Assembly (NCBI RefSeq): GCF_000204055.1
Contig: NW_006768771.1
Location: 995,766-1,059,765, forward strand
Reading direction: 5' to 3'
DNA length: 64,000 nucleotides
Source of the DNA: Melampsora larici-populina 98AG31
Lineage: Eukaryota; Basidiomycota; Pucciniomycetes; Pucciniales; Melampsoraceae
Shown in pieces: positions 45,587 through 56,374 of the stretch (positions are counted from its first letter, which is position 1; the number at the start of each line of letters is the position of its first letter). Below the pieces are notes generated by a model. That model had not been told where the DNA came from. It worked only from the letters and a program-made list of their open reading frames with translations, and made no database searches. The translations under genes were made by a program, and so were the position numbers.

Positions 45587-46372
45587 CTTCACACACACAC
45601 GAATAAACCTGTTCTGTACTTTTTGGACTACCAACCTCGTTCTTAATGGGATCACATGATTTGCCCTTTTGTTCACACAGTAGTGATTTCTTTAGCATTT
45701 TGAAACACCTCCGAGTCAAGTGTTCACACCCCTGTTCAAATATTTACCTCGTTTTATATGGATCGAGTAAACTAGTTTTATGTGCACTGGATTGAGGTTT
45801 GCTTAACTCAAAACCTCAACTTGACCCTAGTGTTTAACATACATTTGACTTGTTATTTTGAAAGCAACGAATGACACCAAAATCCTTATCTTTTATCTTT
45901 CAATCTTGTTTTTCTGTTAGTTTGGACTTAATATCTTGGAATCCAACCAAAAAAAATTGTCTTCTAAAATCAATTTTATCTGCCTTTTGACTTGTTATTT
46001 TGAAAACCACAAATATCACTCAAAAATATTATTTCTCTTGTATATAACCAGTTACTTATCCAATCATTTTGTTTGCAATTTGATTTGTCCACGCGTGATT
46101 TGCTCAGCCACCCAAACTGATTTGGAAATTGATGAGTCTCATGGTGACCTATGTAGCACTCTCGCTAACAAACACACTTTGTTCAAACTGAGCAAAAACA
46201 AAAACTTGACTTCATTTCAACTTGAGATCACAAATGATGTTCAAAATGACACTTCAGAAAAAGGAGAAAACTTATAAATTCCCATCAACCAACATGGAAT
46301 TGGTGCGTTTGGGGAAATCGAGAAAAAACTGGAAACTTTTTAATTCACAAACATCACTAAACTAAATAGACT

Positions 46373-47994
46373 TCAATTCATGGTGGTGAGGAAATTGCAA
46401 AACAGACTGTCTCGTCTTTGATCAGATAGGCTTGAGTTGCCCATAGCGGCATAAATTTCTTCTTCATCACTCGGTGCAGCTTCACGGTGTGAGGCCCAAT
46501 CTTTGGATTGTCCTAATTCCCATGTTCCATCCACTTCCTGCACAAAATTATGAACCACACAGCAGGCTGAAAGCCACACATTCACATAATTAGCACTCTT
46601 TTGATCCTTGATCACCAGTTGAGACTCCTTACAGGACTGTGTACGCCCCTTCCAAAGTCCATTTGTATGTTCAGAGACAATTCTAGCCAGACTCAAAGCA
46701 AAGTTGAAATGTTGGTGTGCTTGGTCAAGCTCTTGATTCCTGGGCTTCTTGAATGCAGGGACTATGAATTTAGAAGAACTGTATCCGGAATCAGCTAAGA
46801 GGTACTCTCCCTTGCTAAAAAAACTTTTGATATTTTTAAAAAACTGGACAAAAAATGACAAGTCAGTAAAATTTTGGGTGAACACAAATGAATAAGTACT
46901 TACCTCAGTTGATTTTAGCACATGTTGATCATGTGCACTTCCACACCAACCATGGTGAGCATAGATGATTTTTTGTTGATGATCACAGATGATCAATGAA
47001 TTCAAAGCATATATGGACTTTTGACAGTAATAGTCTTCGCAGTTTTTCCGGGGTGCATACGCTAGAGGAATTAAGGTTCCATCTATGAAACCTACACAGT
47101 CTTTGAAGAATGATGTTGAACCAATTGCCGATTTGATTTTGATTCGTTCTTCAGGTGTAGGCCATTTTACATATCTTGATTCAATTCAGTTCAGGGCTTG
47201 AATACATTGGTAAGTATAATTCTCTACACTCCCTTCTAAATCAAAGGTCAGCACATATTACCTTCCAGGTGAGATACAGTCCAATGCTTACCTGCCATCG
47301 AGAACAGTTTGGCTAAGACTTGACATTGACCGCCGTTTCCAGACAGCCCGAAATTGGCCATGGCGACCAAGAGCTGCCATCTAGGGGGAGCTTGAGAACG
47401 GTTTGAATTGTTGTAAAAGATTGGATCACCTGCAATTTCATCTACCAAGGTGTTAAACGCGGTCTTGGACATCCGGGCCTAACACATTCCAAAAAACAAG
47501 TCAGTCATTCGGAAATGAGCAAAAGTCATCAGATTTCACATACTGCAACTACCCAGGTCCAATCCGTCTCATTCCACCATTTGTCAAAACAGGCGTGCTT
47601 TCTATCACGGCGCAACCCACGGGGAATTCTCGGAAGGAGGTATTGTTTCTTCTGAGCTCGTTCTAATCCATAAGCCAAGATAGCTAGTGCTGATTTGTCC
47701 TCCATGTATCGGCGTCTTCGAGATCTACTGAATGACATCACATCAAATGTACTGCTTAAAATTAACTGAGTGGCCATCAAAAGAAGACTATCTTGACAGT
47801 ATGGATCGACTGTAGCATCATCTGAATCAAGCTGATCTAAAATAATAACCACGGCTAAGTTGATAGTGAAATTGCTGGAGTTTGTACTGGTTTTGTAACA
47901 GTTGGTGGCCAAAGATGCTACCTGAAGTGCAAAGAAGCACTTCAAGTAGGCCATGGCGTTGTGACGGGTGGTGGAGGTTGGCATTGTGGAGATC
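46373..47994 (-). pseudogene. Harbinger DDE nuclease (HARBI1-like) gene, in-frame TGA
   Basis: ATG at 47994 (MPTSTTRHNAMAYLKCFFAL) leads through RRRRYMEDKSALAILAYGLE, WNETDWTWVVA, an intron, then ARMSKTAFNTLVDEIAGDP and LSGNGGQCQVLAKLF. After the next intron the frame reads ENYTYQCIQALN, hits TGA at 47186-47188, and continues IESRYVKWPTPEERI. The DDE_Tnp_4 core follows: VGFIDGTLIPLAYAP (first Asp), LLADSGYSSS (second Asp) and SEHTNGLWKGR (Glu). It ends at TAA near 46373. The catalytic triad is present, but the stop lies before all of it, so no active nuclease would be made. Confidence 0.8.
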
Positions 47995-48159
47995 AAGAAG
48001 GGATGGGGTGAATGCGGACTTGCAGTTATGGATTGGGGTCTGAAACATGAATTCCAAACCCGGTTTACCCCGGTACACCCAGTTACCGCCAAAAAATCAA
48101 CTGGGTGTACCGGGTTTTTTGGCAACCGGGTTTACTTTGAGAGCGGCTAATGAATTACA

Positions 48160-48870
48160 GGTCATTACCAACCGTGAAAGCAACAAGACCCTAGTGCCAA
48201 TTGACTCCAAGAAGTAACCTATTGATGTTGCGTGTTTCAAGATCAAACCCTGATGACCGCATCCAGGGAAAACCCTGACAGTCTAGCTCAGAGCGAGTGA
48301 CTTTTCTCTGATATATAAAACAAGGATTCTGTGCATCCAAACAAAGAGGACCATCTTATTATTATACCATACCACTTTTACCACAGCTCATCCTTGAATT
48401 AGTATTTTATATCAAAATCCTTTTTTGTTTATCTTTCATTTGAAAGAAGACTTATTTAGAATTCTTATCTTTTAGAATCCTTTATTGCATCTTCTTTCAT
48501 ATCAAAGATACCCTTTTTTTTCTCTGAGTCACTATCTCTTTATCAATTGATGGTTTCCTTACTATTTGAATTGATATTGTAGATAGTCTCTTGTTTTCCT
48601 TTTGATGATAAATTCATCAAACCAACGCTAAAGCGTCACCTAAGGAATAACCACAAATCCCTTTGTATTCACCTTAGAAGGCTACCGTCATGATTGCACT
48701 TTGATAAGCTACTGGCAGTGGTAATCATCCAGCACCTAAGACAACTATACATAACGACTATAGTTCCTTTCACTTACAAAGAATTGAAAAATAATCTCCC
48801 TCAAGTTTCAATACTTATTGTCTGAAACTTGATAGAACACATTTTGTAAGGACTATTCAGCTCTGAACTA
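48160..48870. repeat. LTR-like direct repeat, copy 1
   Basis: The part from about 48600 to 48915 is a diverged direct copy of 51055-51355. Shared ordered words: catcaaaccaac(g/a)ctaaag, acaacta, ttacaaagaattgaaaa, cattttgta and gctgacag. A TATATAAA box is at about 48312. Its form suggests a solo LTR, but I could not find both ends. Confidence 0.5.
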
Positions 48871-49150
48871 CCAGTCATCTGCCACGACTTAGAGTCTCAG
48901 GCTGACAGCTTTTCTCTACATATTGCCTCAGCCAGTTCCTTTTCGGAGGAATGGAGAGTTGGATGTTGTCGGCAGGGAGGATGCTCATCTTTTTCACTTT
49001 TGGGCTAGGTAGATTGATAAAGAGGAAAAATGATTTCATAAGGAGAGACTGTTTTTGGCTCAATGCCCCAACATATCTCACACTTGAAATTTGTGATTAG
49101 CCGTAAGTCCCTCTCTCGGGCGAGCGTATTGCGCAACAGAGAGGGACGGG
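48871..49150 (-). repeat. Dispersed repeat, copy B (minus orientation)
   Basis: Reverse-oriented copy of the repeat at 40.01-40.33 kb. The same reading frame on the minus strand gives QKQSLL, FFLFINLPSPK and LSIPPKRNWLR. The two copies flank the Harbinger cluster in inverted orientation. Confidence 0.65.
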
Positions 49151-49297
49151 TCAAGTTTGCAAAATCGACTCAATGGTTGATTTCAAAACATTTTGAACAT
49201 CATTTTAAATTGATTTCCCTTCCTATTGAAGTATTTGCATGTAAACTGCTGCCGACAGCCTGGCTCTGTACGAGTTGATTTGGAAGGTGCCTTGTGA

Positions 49298-49879
49298 TTA
49301 CAATTTGTTTTCTTGGGCTAAAGGCGAGTGTTGTAAATCTTTAGCTTCCTTCTTTCTCTTCACATTCCTATCATTAAAATTTTCTGAATCTGATGAGTCA
49401 ATGACAGGTTGGGTTGTAGTCGGTGTACTGGTTGAAGGATTCAGAGATAATCTTTTCCTAGGCAATACTACCTTCAAATTTAAAGGATATGGTCGAAGTG
49501 GACGTCGAAAAGGACCTGAAAGTGATTCGCCGCCGATTTTCCAAGAATTGATGGCCGTCTCCATTCCTACACAACTCTCTACCGGTACCCCGTATGCTCG
49601 TATTAACAACTCGGTTGTATCAAAAGCGTAGGTTACTGGGATTGTCGCATCTGTAAGGTACTACTAGCGCACAATATTTGTTAGTTGTCACTCTAAAATT
49701 TCAAAAGATTTGACACTCACCCAATCCCAAGAGCCAGATCGCAGTACCTGTAGTTTTAGATCCCACAACAACAAACAATCGGAAGCGTGTAGCTCTAATG
49801 CCCTACTTTCAATCAAGGCGTATCGAGGGAAATCAAAAGCTACTACTGGTATGTTCAAAGATTCACCCGGCGAGAGCGA
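49298..49879 (-). pseudogene. Two-exon coding remnant, unknown family
   Basis: On the minus strand the frame SPGESLNIPVVAFDFPRYAL then ELHASDCLLLWDLKLQVL ends at a GTGAGT donor (exon end 49721). Through an intron with a TAGTAG acceptor it continues in phase from 49661: YLTDATIPVTYAFDTTELLI, RAYGVPVESCVGMETAINSW, GPFRRPLRPYPLNLKV, then a Ser/Thr-rich and Lys-rich tail ending in TAG/TAA at 49298. No start is present and a TGA precedes the first exon. The product is not one I can name; it is the C-terminal part of a larger protein, probably from a transposon or expanded rust family. Confidence 0.48.
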
Positions 49880-51054
49880 TCAAGAAGGGATATCAGAGTT
49901 ATTAATCAAGCAACTCAAAGAGTTGCAAGAGCTACATTCTCACCTTAAGCCAAATTCGAAGTGTCAAATCGCGTACACCTGGCTTATCCTCAGCCTTTTG
50001 CATACACTGTAGAGTATTGTTATGAATGTCATGCAGTGTGACCTCATCAGCCACACTTTTGTCTGCTTGGTCCTCCATTGTGTGATAGTCTGCTTGATAA
50101 ATGATGCGGTGAAACGGTCGACTCAATCAAATGGTGGTTGTTTGGTGAGAGAGGATGGGGTGCTCTCTATGAATTTGAGCAACTACGAGTCTGAGACTAT
50201 CGCAGGTTGGAGAACACGGAATGCGACATGTGTCAAAGTGACAACTTGAAATTTCAAAAATCAAAATTTTGGAATCCCCGGGTCAGAAACTGACAAAACT
50301 GGATTAAACGCCAGATTCAACTCAAATACTGGTCTGAAACCCCCCGTATTTGGGATGAAACCATACTTTCTGCCAATTTTTAGCGGTTTCCAAACCACAA
50401 CCTCAAATTTGACCGCTGAGTTGGCACTTTGGCACAAAAAATACACAAAAATTTCAAATATCAAGTTTCAACATTACAAAATTCACATACTTGCAAAACG
50501 ACCAAACACCAAAGTGATTCTTTACCACAAGTCAACTGTAACTGTAAATTCACATCAATTTCAATCTACTGCTATCATTGCTTCCATCGCTTCCAAGCCA
50601 ACCATACAAAATCTGTGAAAATTCAAAGCTACAGCTGTCATCACTATCATCTGTCACCTCATTCTCTGCACAAGTACCTGTGAAGCAGACAAGGACAAGC
50701 ATTCACCTTGAGGTTTAATTGCAAAAACAAAAATTTCTGCCTACTGACTTTCCTTCTGTACTTGTGTTTGCCAGCTTGCCTGGTTGACCGGAATAACTTA
50801 TCACCTTCTAACCCATTTTCATTTTACTTTTTACGTTAAAAATGGAATCAACCAAACAAATCTACCCAGATCAAAAACTTGTTGGTTATACTTTAAAAAA
50901 CTCTACTTGTAGTCATTTCCTTTAGCTTTACCACAGTCATCAAACAGTCACTTTTCCTTCCATTTGTTATCTTGCTCTTTACCCTTGGGATACCACAGAT
51001 TGTTTAACCATAAGTTATTCAAATGAAGCTCCTTAAGTTCCTTATATTCTTTTG

Positions 51055-51355
51055 ATAAGGTTCTATCTTATCAAACCAACACTAAAGTGTCACTCAAAGA
51101 TTTTAGATGTTAGTACATGTTTACCTAGCCAGATTAACAAGTGACTGCACTTACTGATACACTGACAGAGGTTCTTCCTCCGCACTGTAGACAACTACAA
51201 GTAACGATTGTAGGTTCAAACAGTTTACCTTACAAAGAATTGAAAACTAATTCCTCACTAGTCTAGAAATCACCTTTCAAACTTTAAGAAATACATTTTG
51301 TACGCATAGTTCACCTCTAATGTTTAGTCTAGAGCTGACAGTTTCTCTTGTGTGA
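51055..51355. repeat. LTR-like direct repeat, copy 2
   Basis: Direct, diverged copy of the 48.60-48.92 kb sequence with the same order of words. It lies inside the long-TIR element, so it was either captured or inserted there. Confidence 0.5.
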
Positions 51356-51359
51356 ATTC

Positions 51360-51491
51360 TCACAGCTTCACAATTTGTGTCATGTAACTCTTTTTCTTCT
51401 CCTGTTTATACTTAGCATCTCTAGCTGCCATATGTGCAGCCCGCTTTACAGCTTCCTTTTTCCCTTTGACATCAGATTTCTGCCTAGCCAT
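51360..51491 (-). CDS. Possible 43-aa lysine-rich ORF inside the long-TIR element
   Basis: ATG at 51491 opens MARQKSDVKGKKEAVKRAAH and continues MAARDAKYKQEKKKSYMTQI before TGA at 51362-51360. It is helical and strongly basic. It is too short to classify; it may be the last exon of a decayed element protein. Confidence 0.25.
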   Translation of the reverse strand: MARQKSDVKGKKEAVKRAAHMAARDAKYKQEKKKSYMTQIVKL

Positions 51492-52149
51492 TGGTTCAAT
51501 AGAAGTAAAAAGTTAGTATTGATCAGGGTTACCTTGCTCGGAGAGATATAACATCTCACCCCAGAAACCTGGCTGCAGGAAGAATAAAACAAAGGTCAGC
51601 TCACGTGGAATGCTTCAGAATTATCACCCACATAGAATGAGGATGGAGTGGAACACCCACGACTTGGTGATATGTGAATCAAGAGGCTAGACCAGTTGTC
51701 GGGGTTCCCCTCAGTCACCTATTCTTACCCCTAAAGAGTTCACATATCCTCAAGTCACTGGCTGCTACCACTCCACCCCCACAACATGAAGTGCAAATCT
51801 GAAGCTAGTAAGGTTGGGAAAGATTAATGAAAGCATACCTTGATGGATGTACTTGACGGACGGGATGTTTGAAACTTGTTGCTTCAATGAGTCTCCTCCA
51901 CTTTTGACTCTGAAATTATAGGAAACTAATCCAGGGCCAGCTTGTGGTTTGCAGATTGTATAACATGTATTTGACTACAAGCAAGCCGCCAGATTATGGT
52001 CAAACTTTAATAGAGAGACCACCTAGCCTCAGGTGGTACATCTCTCCAGTCAACTGACTGGAGAAATCTATAGCTCCTACCCTGGCCACTGCAAGCTTAT
52101 GGTCAAACTTTGATAGAGAGACCACCTAGCCTTAGGTGGTCCGTCTCTC

Positions 52150-52474
52150 CAGTCAATTTTCTGGACCCACAGACTGCTTCAGCCAATTGACTGGAGCTCC
52201 CAATGTCCCCAGTTGATTGGCTGGAGCCACGGACTGCTCCAGTCGATCGACTGGGGCTCCTGATGGCCCCAATTGATTGGCTGGAGCCACAGACTGCTCC
52301 AGTCGATCGACTGGAGCTCCTGATGGCCCCAGTTGATTGGCTGGAGCCACAGACTGCTCCAGTCGATCGACTGGAGCTCCTGATGGCCCCAGTTGATTGG
52401 ATGGAGCCACAGACTGCTCCAGTCGATTGACTGGAGCTCCTGATGGCCCCAGTTGATTGGCTGGAGCCACAAAC
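52150..52474. repeat. 60-bp tandem repeat with a perfect 16-bp palindrome in most units
   Basis: The unit ggagctcctgatggccccag + ttgattggctggagccacag + actgctccagtcgatcgact repeats five to six times. Most units carry CCAGTCGATCGACTGG, a perfect palindrome. The array resumes for about 70 bp after the hAT (from 55556). Open frames on both strands here are artefacts of a 60-bp (3n) period. Confidence 0.92.
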
Positions 52475-55400
52475 TCAAGGCGAGCCCCGGCCCCTATCCG
52501 GAGCATTTTGGCTTGCCCGAGATCCGATCCGGCGGATAGAGAATATTGACAGACCCGATCGGAGACTCTCCGATCGGGTTGTTTCAAATTTTTTATCGCC
52601 CGATATCCGATCGGGTTGTCCGGCGGATATCCGGCTATTTTTTTAAAAAAGAAAAAAAAATAATAAGGGGGCCTTTTTTTCCGAACGTCCTCAAATCTCA
52701 ATTGAATATTCATCGTTTTTCATCTTGATTCCTCGATTGCTTAAGATTAACATATATATTATAAATAATCATTAAACCCACATAGATATCAACTGGCGCA
52801 AATCACCGCTCAATCCTCTTTAATTGATTATCGAACTTTCAGCATGTCTCAAGCTGATTCCAATTTAAGCTCACAGCCCGAATTAACCCCTCAAGTGGAA
52901 CGCTCGGAATCTTTATCAACAAACGTTTCTTCTTCTTCTACTACTACTACCAGTTCCAAAAGAAGCCACGTATGGCATTATTTTACTAAGCATCCCGATT
53001 TCAACAAGTGTGGTTTTATAATGAAAGACGGAAAAACATGTGGTCAAGAGTTAGCTCGTGATAAGAAGGGAAGTACCAAATCGATGTCAACCCACCTCGA
53101 AACTAAGCATGGTGTCCGGGATCCCAACCTACTCAATCAATCGAACATCGCGGCACTTTTCAAGAAAGTCAAAACGGATCACTTAGTAAGTTCAATATCT
53201 ACTTTTCATACTCACACAGAAAGCTGACAAATTCCTTCTTTCCGACGAAGAATTCTCTTAACGCTAGCAGCCTCATGACTGCGGTGACCTACTTCATTGC
53301 CGATTGTGATCTTCCATTTGCTTTAGTCGACCGAGCTTCGTTTTGAGACCTGTTAAAACTCTGCAACCCTCTTGTCGATGGGATGCTTGTCAAAAGACAC
53401 GCACTTGCTCACCACACCCGCAAAATCTATTATCATTTTGAAGAATACATCAAGAAGCTTTACTTCGAGCCTTGTATTGGAATCGCGATAACTCAGGATG
53501 CTTGGACTTCTCCCAACAACGTCCCCTATATGGCACTCACCGCTCACTTCATCACGCAGGATTGGAAGCTCATGGATCTTACGTTGGGAATTTCAGAAAT
53601 CCAAGGTAAACGAATTTATACTTCTAAATTTGATTAACACATACTGACTTATATTTTGTAGGTGCTCATGATGCCAAAAATTTCGCCAACATCATCATCG
53701 ATTACCTTAAGAAATATAATCTCGACCAAAAATTATATGCCATGACCGCTGATAACTTGAATACAAATGCTGCCATCGGTCGAATCATTGGTATGACCGA
53801 AGACATGACTTTCGACCATCTTACTCAGGTCCATGGATGTGTAGCACACGTCATCAACCTCGCCGCCAAAGAAGGTCTCAAGGTCTTTGGCGAAGTGGTT
53901 GATTATGATGAAGGTGAAGTTTTGATGAATGCGATGAATATCTCCAACCTTGTCGACCCACCCGATGTAACTCAAGTTGACCTCAAGACTATTTATAATC
54001 GGTGCCACGGTCTGGTTGCCTCTACGCGGTCTAGCCCTCAGCGTGCGCAGAGCTTTGCCTCTATTGTCAAGATGACACGTGACCTTGCTAAGCACAACCG
54101 CGGCACCGATGCACCAATCAACAATCCTGTTGACGATCTTGCTGAAGAAGAAGCTGTCAGCTTCATGGAACGCGATCCAACGACCGAGGATTATTTCCAG
54201 CCTCAGCCAAAATCACGCGACACTGCCAACAAACTGGTTGCTGATGTCGCGACACGATGGAACTCCTCGTATTACATGTTTCGAAGGCTTTTACGACTGC
54301 AAGAAGCTTGCGATGAGTACTGTAAGGCTCCAACCTATAGGAAGTTTGCTCTCTCACCACTCGAGTGGAATTATGTCAAGCAAATGTGTGAATTTCTCGA
54401 ACCTCTCAGCTATGCAACCGACTTACTTTGCCAGTCAAGATACCCAACAATGCATCAAGTGGTACCTATTTATGTTGTGGTCATACGAGGTCTCAAAGCG
54501 GTAAGTGATCAATCAATCCTTTATTACATTTTCATTAGGCTAATATAAAATCAACTTCAGGTTGTCAACCGATACGATCATGAACAACTCATACCTGCAT
54601 CCCAAAAGATGATTACCAAGCTTGAAGATTATTTCAAAAAAGTTCTTTCTAAACCTGCTCCCATTTGTGCTACGATTTTGGATCCGCGCCTCAAGTTATC
54701 ATATTTTCAAGTAAGTTTAGATATCAAACATACATTTTTACTTAGCGCTCTGTACTGATTAAGATTTTGATTGATCAACACATAGGAACGAGAGATGTTC
54801 TTGGCCGATTACGATCTCTTTATTCCCAACATCAGGATGATGTTTGAGCGTGAGGCAAGGAAGTTTGAGGTTGAAGCACAAGTCAGCAATCAACCAACTA
54901 CTAGATCAACTGTCATGTCTACTTCCCAGTTTTTTGAAGACGAGATTTTTGGTGTCCAAGATCAAGAACAGGACCAATCAATTTTAGGCGAGATCAATCG
55001 ATACCTCAGTGATAAACTTGAACCTCGTATAACCCAACCTTTAACATTTTGGTCATCTCGACAGGATATCTATCCTGGATTGGCGAAGATGGCAATGCAG
55101 ATGCTGGCCATCCCAGCAACAAGTTGTCCATCGGAAGGAGTTTTCAGCAAGTCTAAGAGAATCTTGGGACCCCAGCGTGCTAATCTTGCTTCATTAAATG
55201 TTGAGGTCCTTTTATGTATCAAAGATTGGTACCGTGTTTTTGGTCCTTTGTATAGGACCGACGCTATGCCTGATACTAAGATGCCCATTGTGATAGATTA
55301 GTTCCTTTCAAATTTGTATCTTTTTTGTTGTTTTCTTCCTTTATAAGCCTTTGCAAAGCACACGTATAGCCTGTTGTCTGAACCACTATATCCGTCGGAT

Positions 55401-55555
55401 ATCCGTCGGTTACTTTTTTTTCTTACTTTGTCGCCCGACCCCCAAACCAACGGATTATCCGGTTTGGGGGGGTTTCTCTCACCTCAGCCGACATCCGGAC
55501 CCGTCGGGTCCCCGGCGGAGCATCCGACGGATCTGGATGTCGGGGCTCGCCTTGA
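52475..55555. mobile_element. Full-length hAT transposon with perfect 8-bp target duplication
   Basis: TCAAGGCGAGCCCCG at 52475-52489 faces CGGGGCTCGCCTTGA at 55541-55555, a perfect 15-bp TIR. CCACAAAC flanks both sides (52467-52474 and 55556-55563) exactly. The element is 3,081 bp, carries one transposase gene, and interrupts a unit of the 60-bp array. The subterminal DNA is GC-rich with repeated CGGATATCCG-like words on both sides. Confidence 0.96.
52844..55301 (+). pseudogene. hAT transposase gene, in-frame TGA
   Basis: ATG at 52844 (MSQADSNLSSQPELTPQVER) precedes a BED-type zinc finger: CGFIMKDGKTCGQE followed by STHLETKH. After an intron the frame reads YFIADCDLPFALVDRASF, TGA at 53344-53346, then DLLKLCNPLVDGMLVKR; the sequence on both sides belongs to one domain, so the stop replaced a sense codon. 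The RNase H-like core continues with TQDAWTSPNN, YMALTAHFITQDW, MTADNLNTNAAIGR and QVHGCVAHVINLAAKEGL. The C-terminal dimerisation domain is complete (LAKMAMQMLAIPATSCPSEG, then SKSKRILGPQRANL), stop at 55301. About five introns. The TGA should abolish full-length product; readthrough is possible but unsupported. Confidence 0.85.
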
Positions 55556-56374
55556 CCACAAACTGCTCCAGTTGATCTACTGGAGCTCCAGGTGAGGCCA
55601 TTTGATTGCCTGGGGCAATCTGTGGCTCCAGTCGATCGACTGGAGAGATGGACCACCTAAGGCTAGGTGGTCTGTCTATTAAAGTTTGACCATAAGCTGG
55701 CGGTGGCCAGATCCAAAGCTGAAGATTTCTTCAGTTGATCGACTGGAAAGATAGACCACCTAAGGCTAGGTGGTCTCTCTATTAAAGTTTGACCATAAGC
55801 AGGCAGTGGCCAGGGCGGGAGCTACAGATTTTTTCAGTCGATCGACTGGAGAGATGGACCACCTAAGGCTAGGTAGTCTACCTTTTAAAGTTTGACCATA
55901 AGTGTGCGGTGGCCAGGGCCTGTGACCACCCACTCCGCCAGTCTGCAGCTGCAGTCAATCAACTGACGTAATACATCACCCAGCAGGCTAGTGGGTCCAT
56001 TCCATGATAATATGCTATCAGTAAACTTGTCTTGTGTGGATGTGCAAAGGAGTTATGGTACAGAATCACTTTGGTGTTTAGTTGTTTTGCGTGTATGTGA
56101 ATTTTGTAGTGTTGAAACTTGATTTTTGAAATTTTTGTGTATCATTTGTGCCAAAATGCCAACTCAGCGGTCAAATTCAGGGTTGTGGTTTGGAAACCGG
56201 TAAGAACTGGCAGAAAGTATGGTTTCATCCCAAATACAGGCGGTTTCAGACCAGTATTTGGGTTGAATCTGATGTTTAATCCAGTTTTGTCAATTTCTGA
56301 CCCGGGGATTCTGAAATTTCACTTTTTGAAATTTGATTTGTCACTTTGACACACCTCACATTCCGTAGGAGAAT

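Larger units (their letters stand above)
43060..48148. mobile_element. Full-length PIF/Harbinger element, 5.1 kb, with 50-bp TIRs
   Basis: The left end AGCCGCTCTCAAAGTAAACC (43060) and the reverse complement of the right end (to 48148) match at 49 of 50 bases. Both sides are flanked by AAT (43057-43059 and 48149-48151), a 3-bp target duplication. Inside, two convergent genes are present, as expected for Harbinger: a DNA-binding accessory gene on the plus strand and a DDE nuclease on the minus strand. A smaller hAT-type MITE has inserted between them. Both genes are damaged, while the TIRs are nearly identical, so the insertion is not very old or the ends are preserved. Confidence 0.9.
51990..55920. 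repeat. Foldback-like inverted array of 103-bp units around a 60-bp array (split by a hAT)
   Basis: Two 103-bp units on the left (ttatggtcaaactt at 51994 and 52097) face three reverse-oriented units on the right (gaccataa at 55688, 55791 and 55894, exactly 103 bp apart). Each unit has the hairpin ACCACCTAGCCTTAGGTGGT (small variants) and CTCTCCAGTC. Between them lies the 60-bp array. Without the inserted hAT the whole structure is about 0.85 kb and could fold into one large hairpin. Confidence 0.85.
50216..56366. mobile_element. Long-TIR element (about 310-bp terminal inverted repeats), MULE-like, host of nested insertions
   Basis: The left repeat (50216-50528, starting ACGGAATG) and the right repeat (about 56055-56366, ending CATTCCGT) are inverted copies across roughly 310 bp with scattered differences. 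Matching words run in order from the ends inward: gtcaaagtgac, cgggtcagaaa, actggtctgaaac, gtatttggg, gtttccaaaccacaa, gttggca, acacaaaaattt, ttcaaca and caccaaagtgattct. The flanks tggagaac and aggagaat agree at 6 of 8 positions and may be an aged target duplication. The interior holds no transposase; it contains the foldback-like array, the hAT and other repeats. Long TIRs are usual for Mutator-like elements, but the class is inferred only. Confidence 0.75.

Noticed and set aside
45009..45719. ORFs on both strands at 45.0-45.7 kb
   Set aside because: They read through the GC-rich non-coding MITE and have no relation to a known protein.
52150..52474. CRISPR-like array
   Set aside because: Whole 60-bp units are near identical with no variable spacers; a eukaryotic minisatellite inside a foldback-like element explains it.
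52153..52713. 186-codon ORF with repeated peptides on the minus strand
   Set aside because: The 60-bp period is a multiple of three, so all frames of the minisatellite stay open on both strands; it is also cut by the hAT end.
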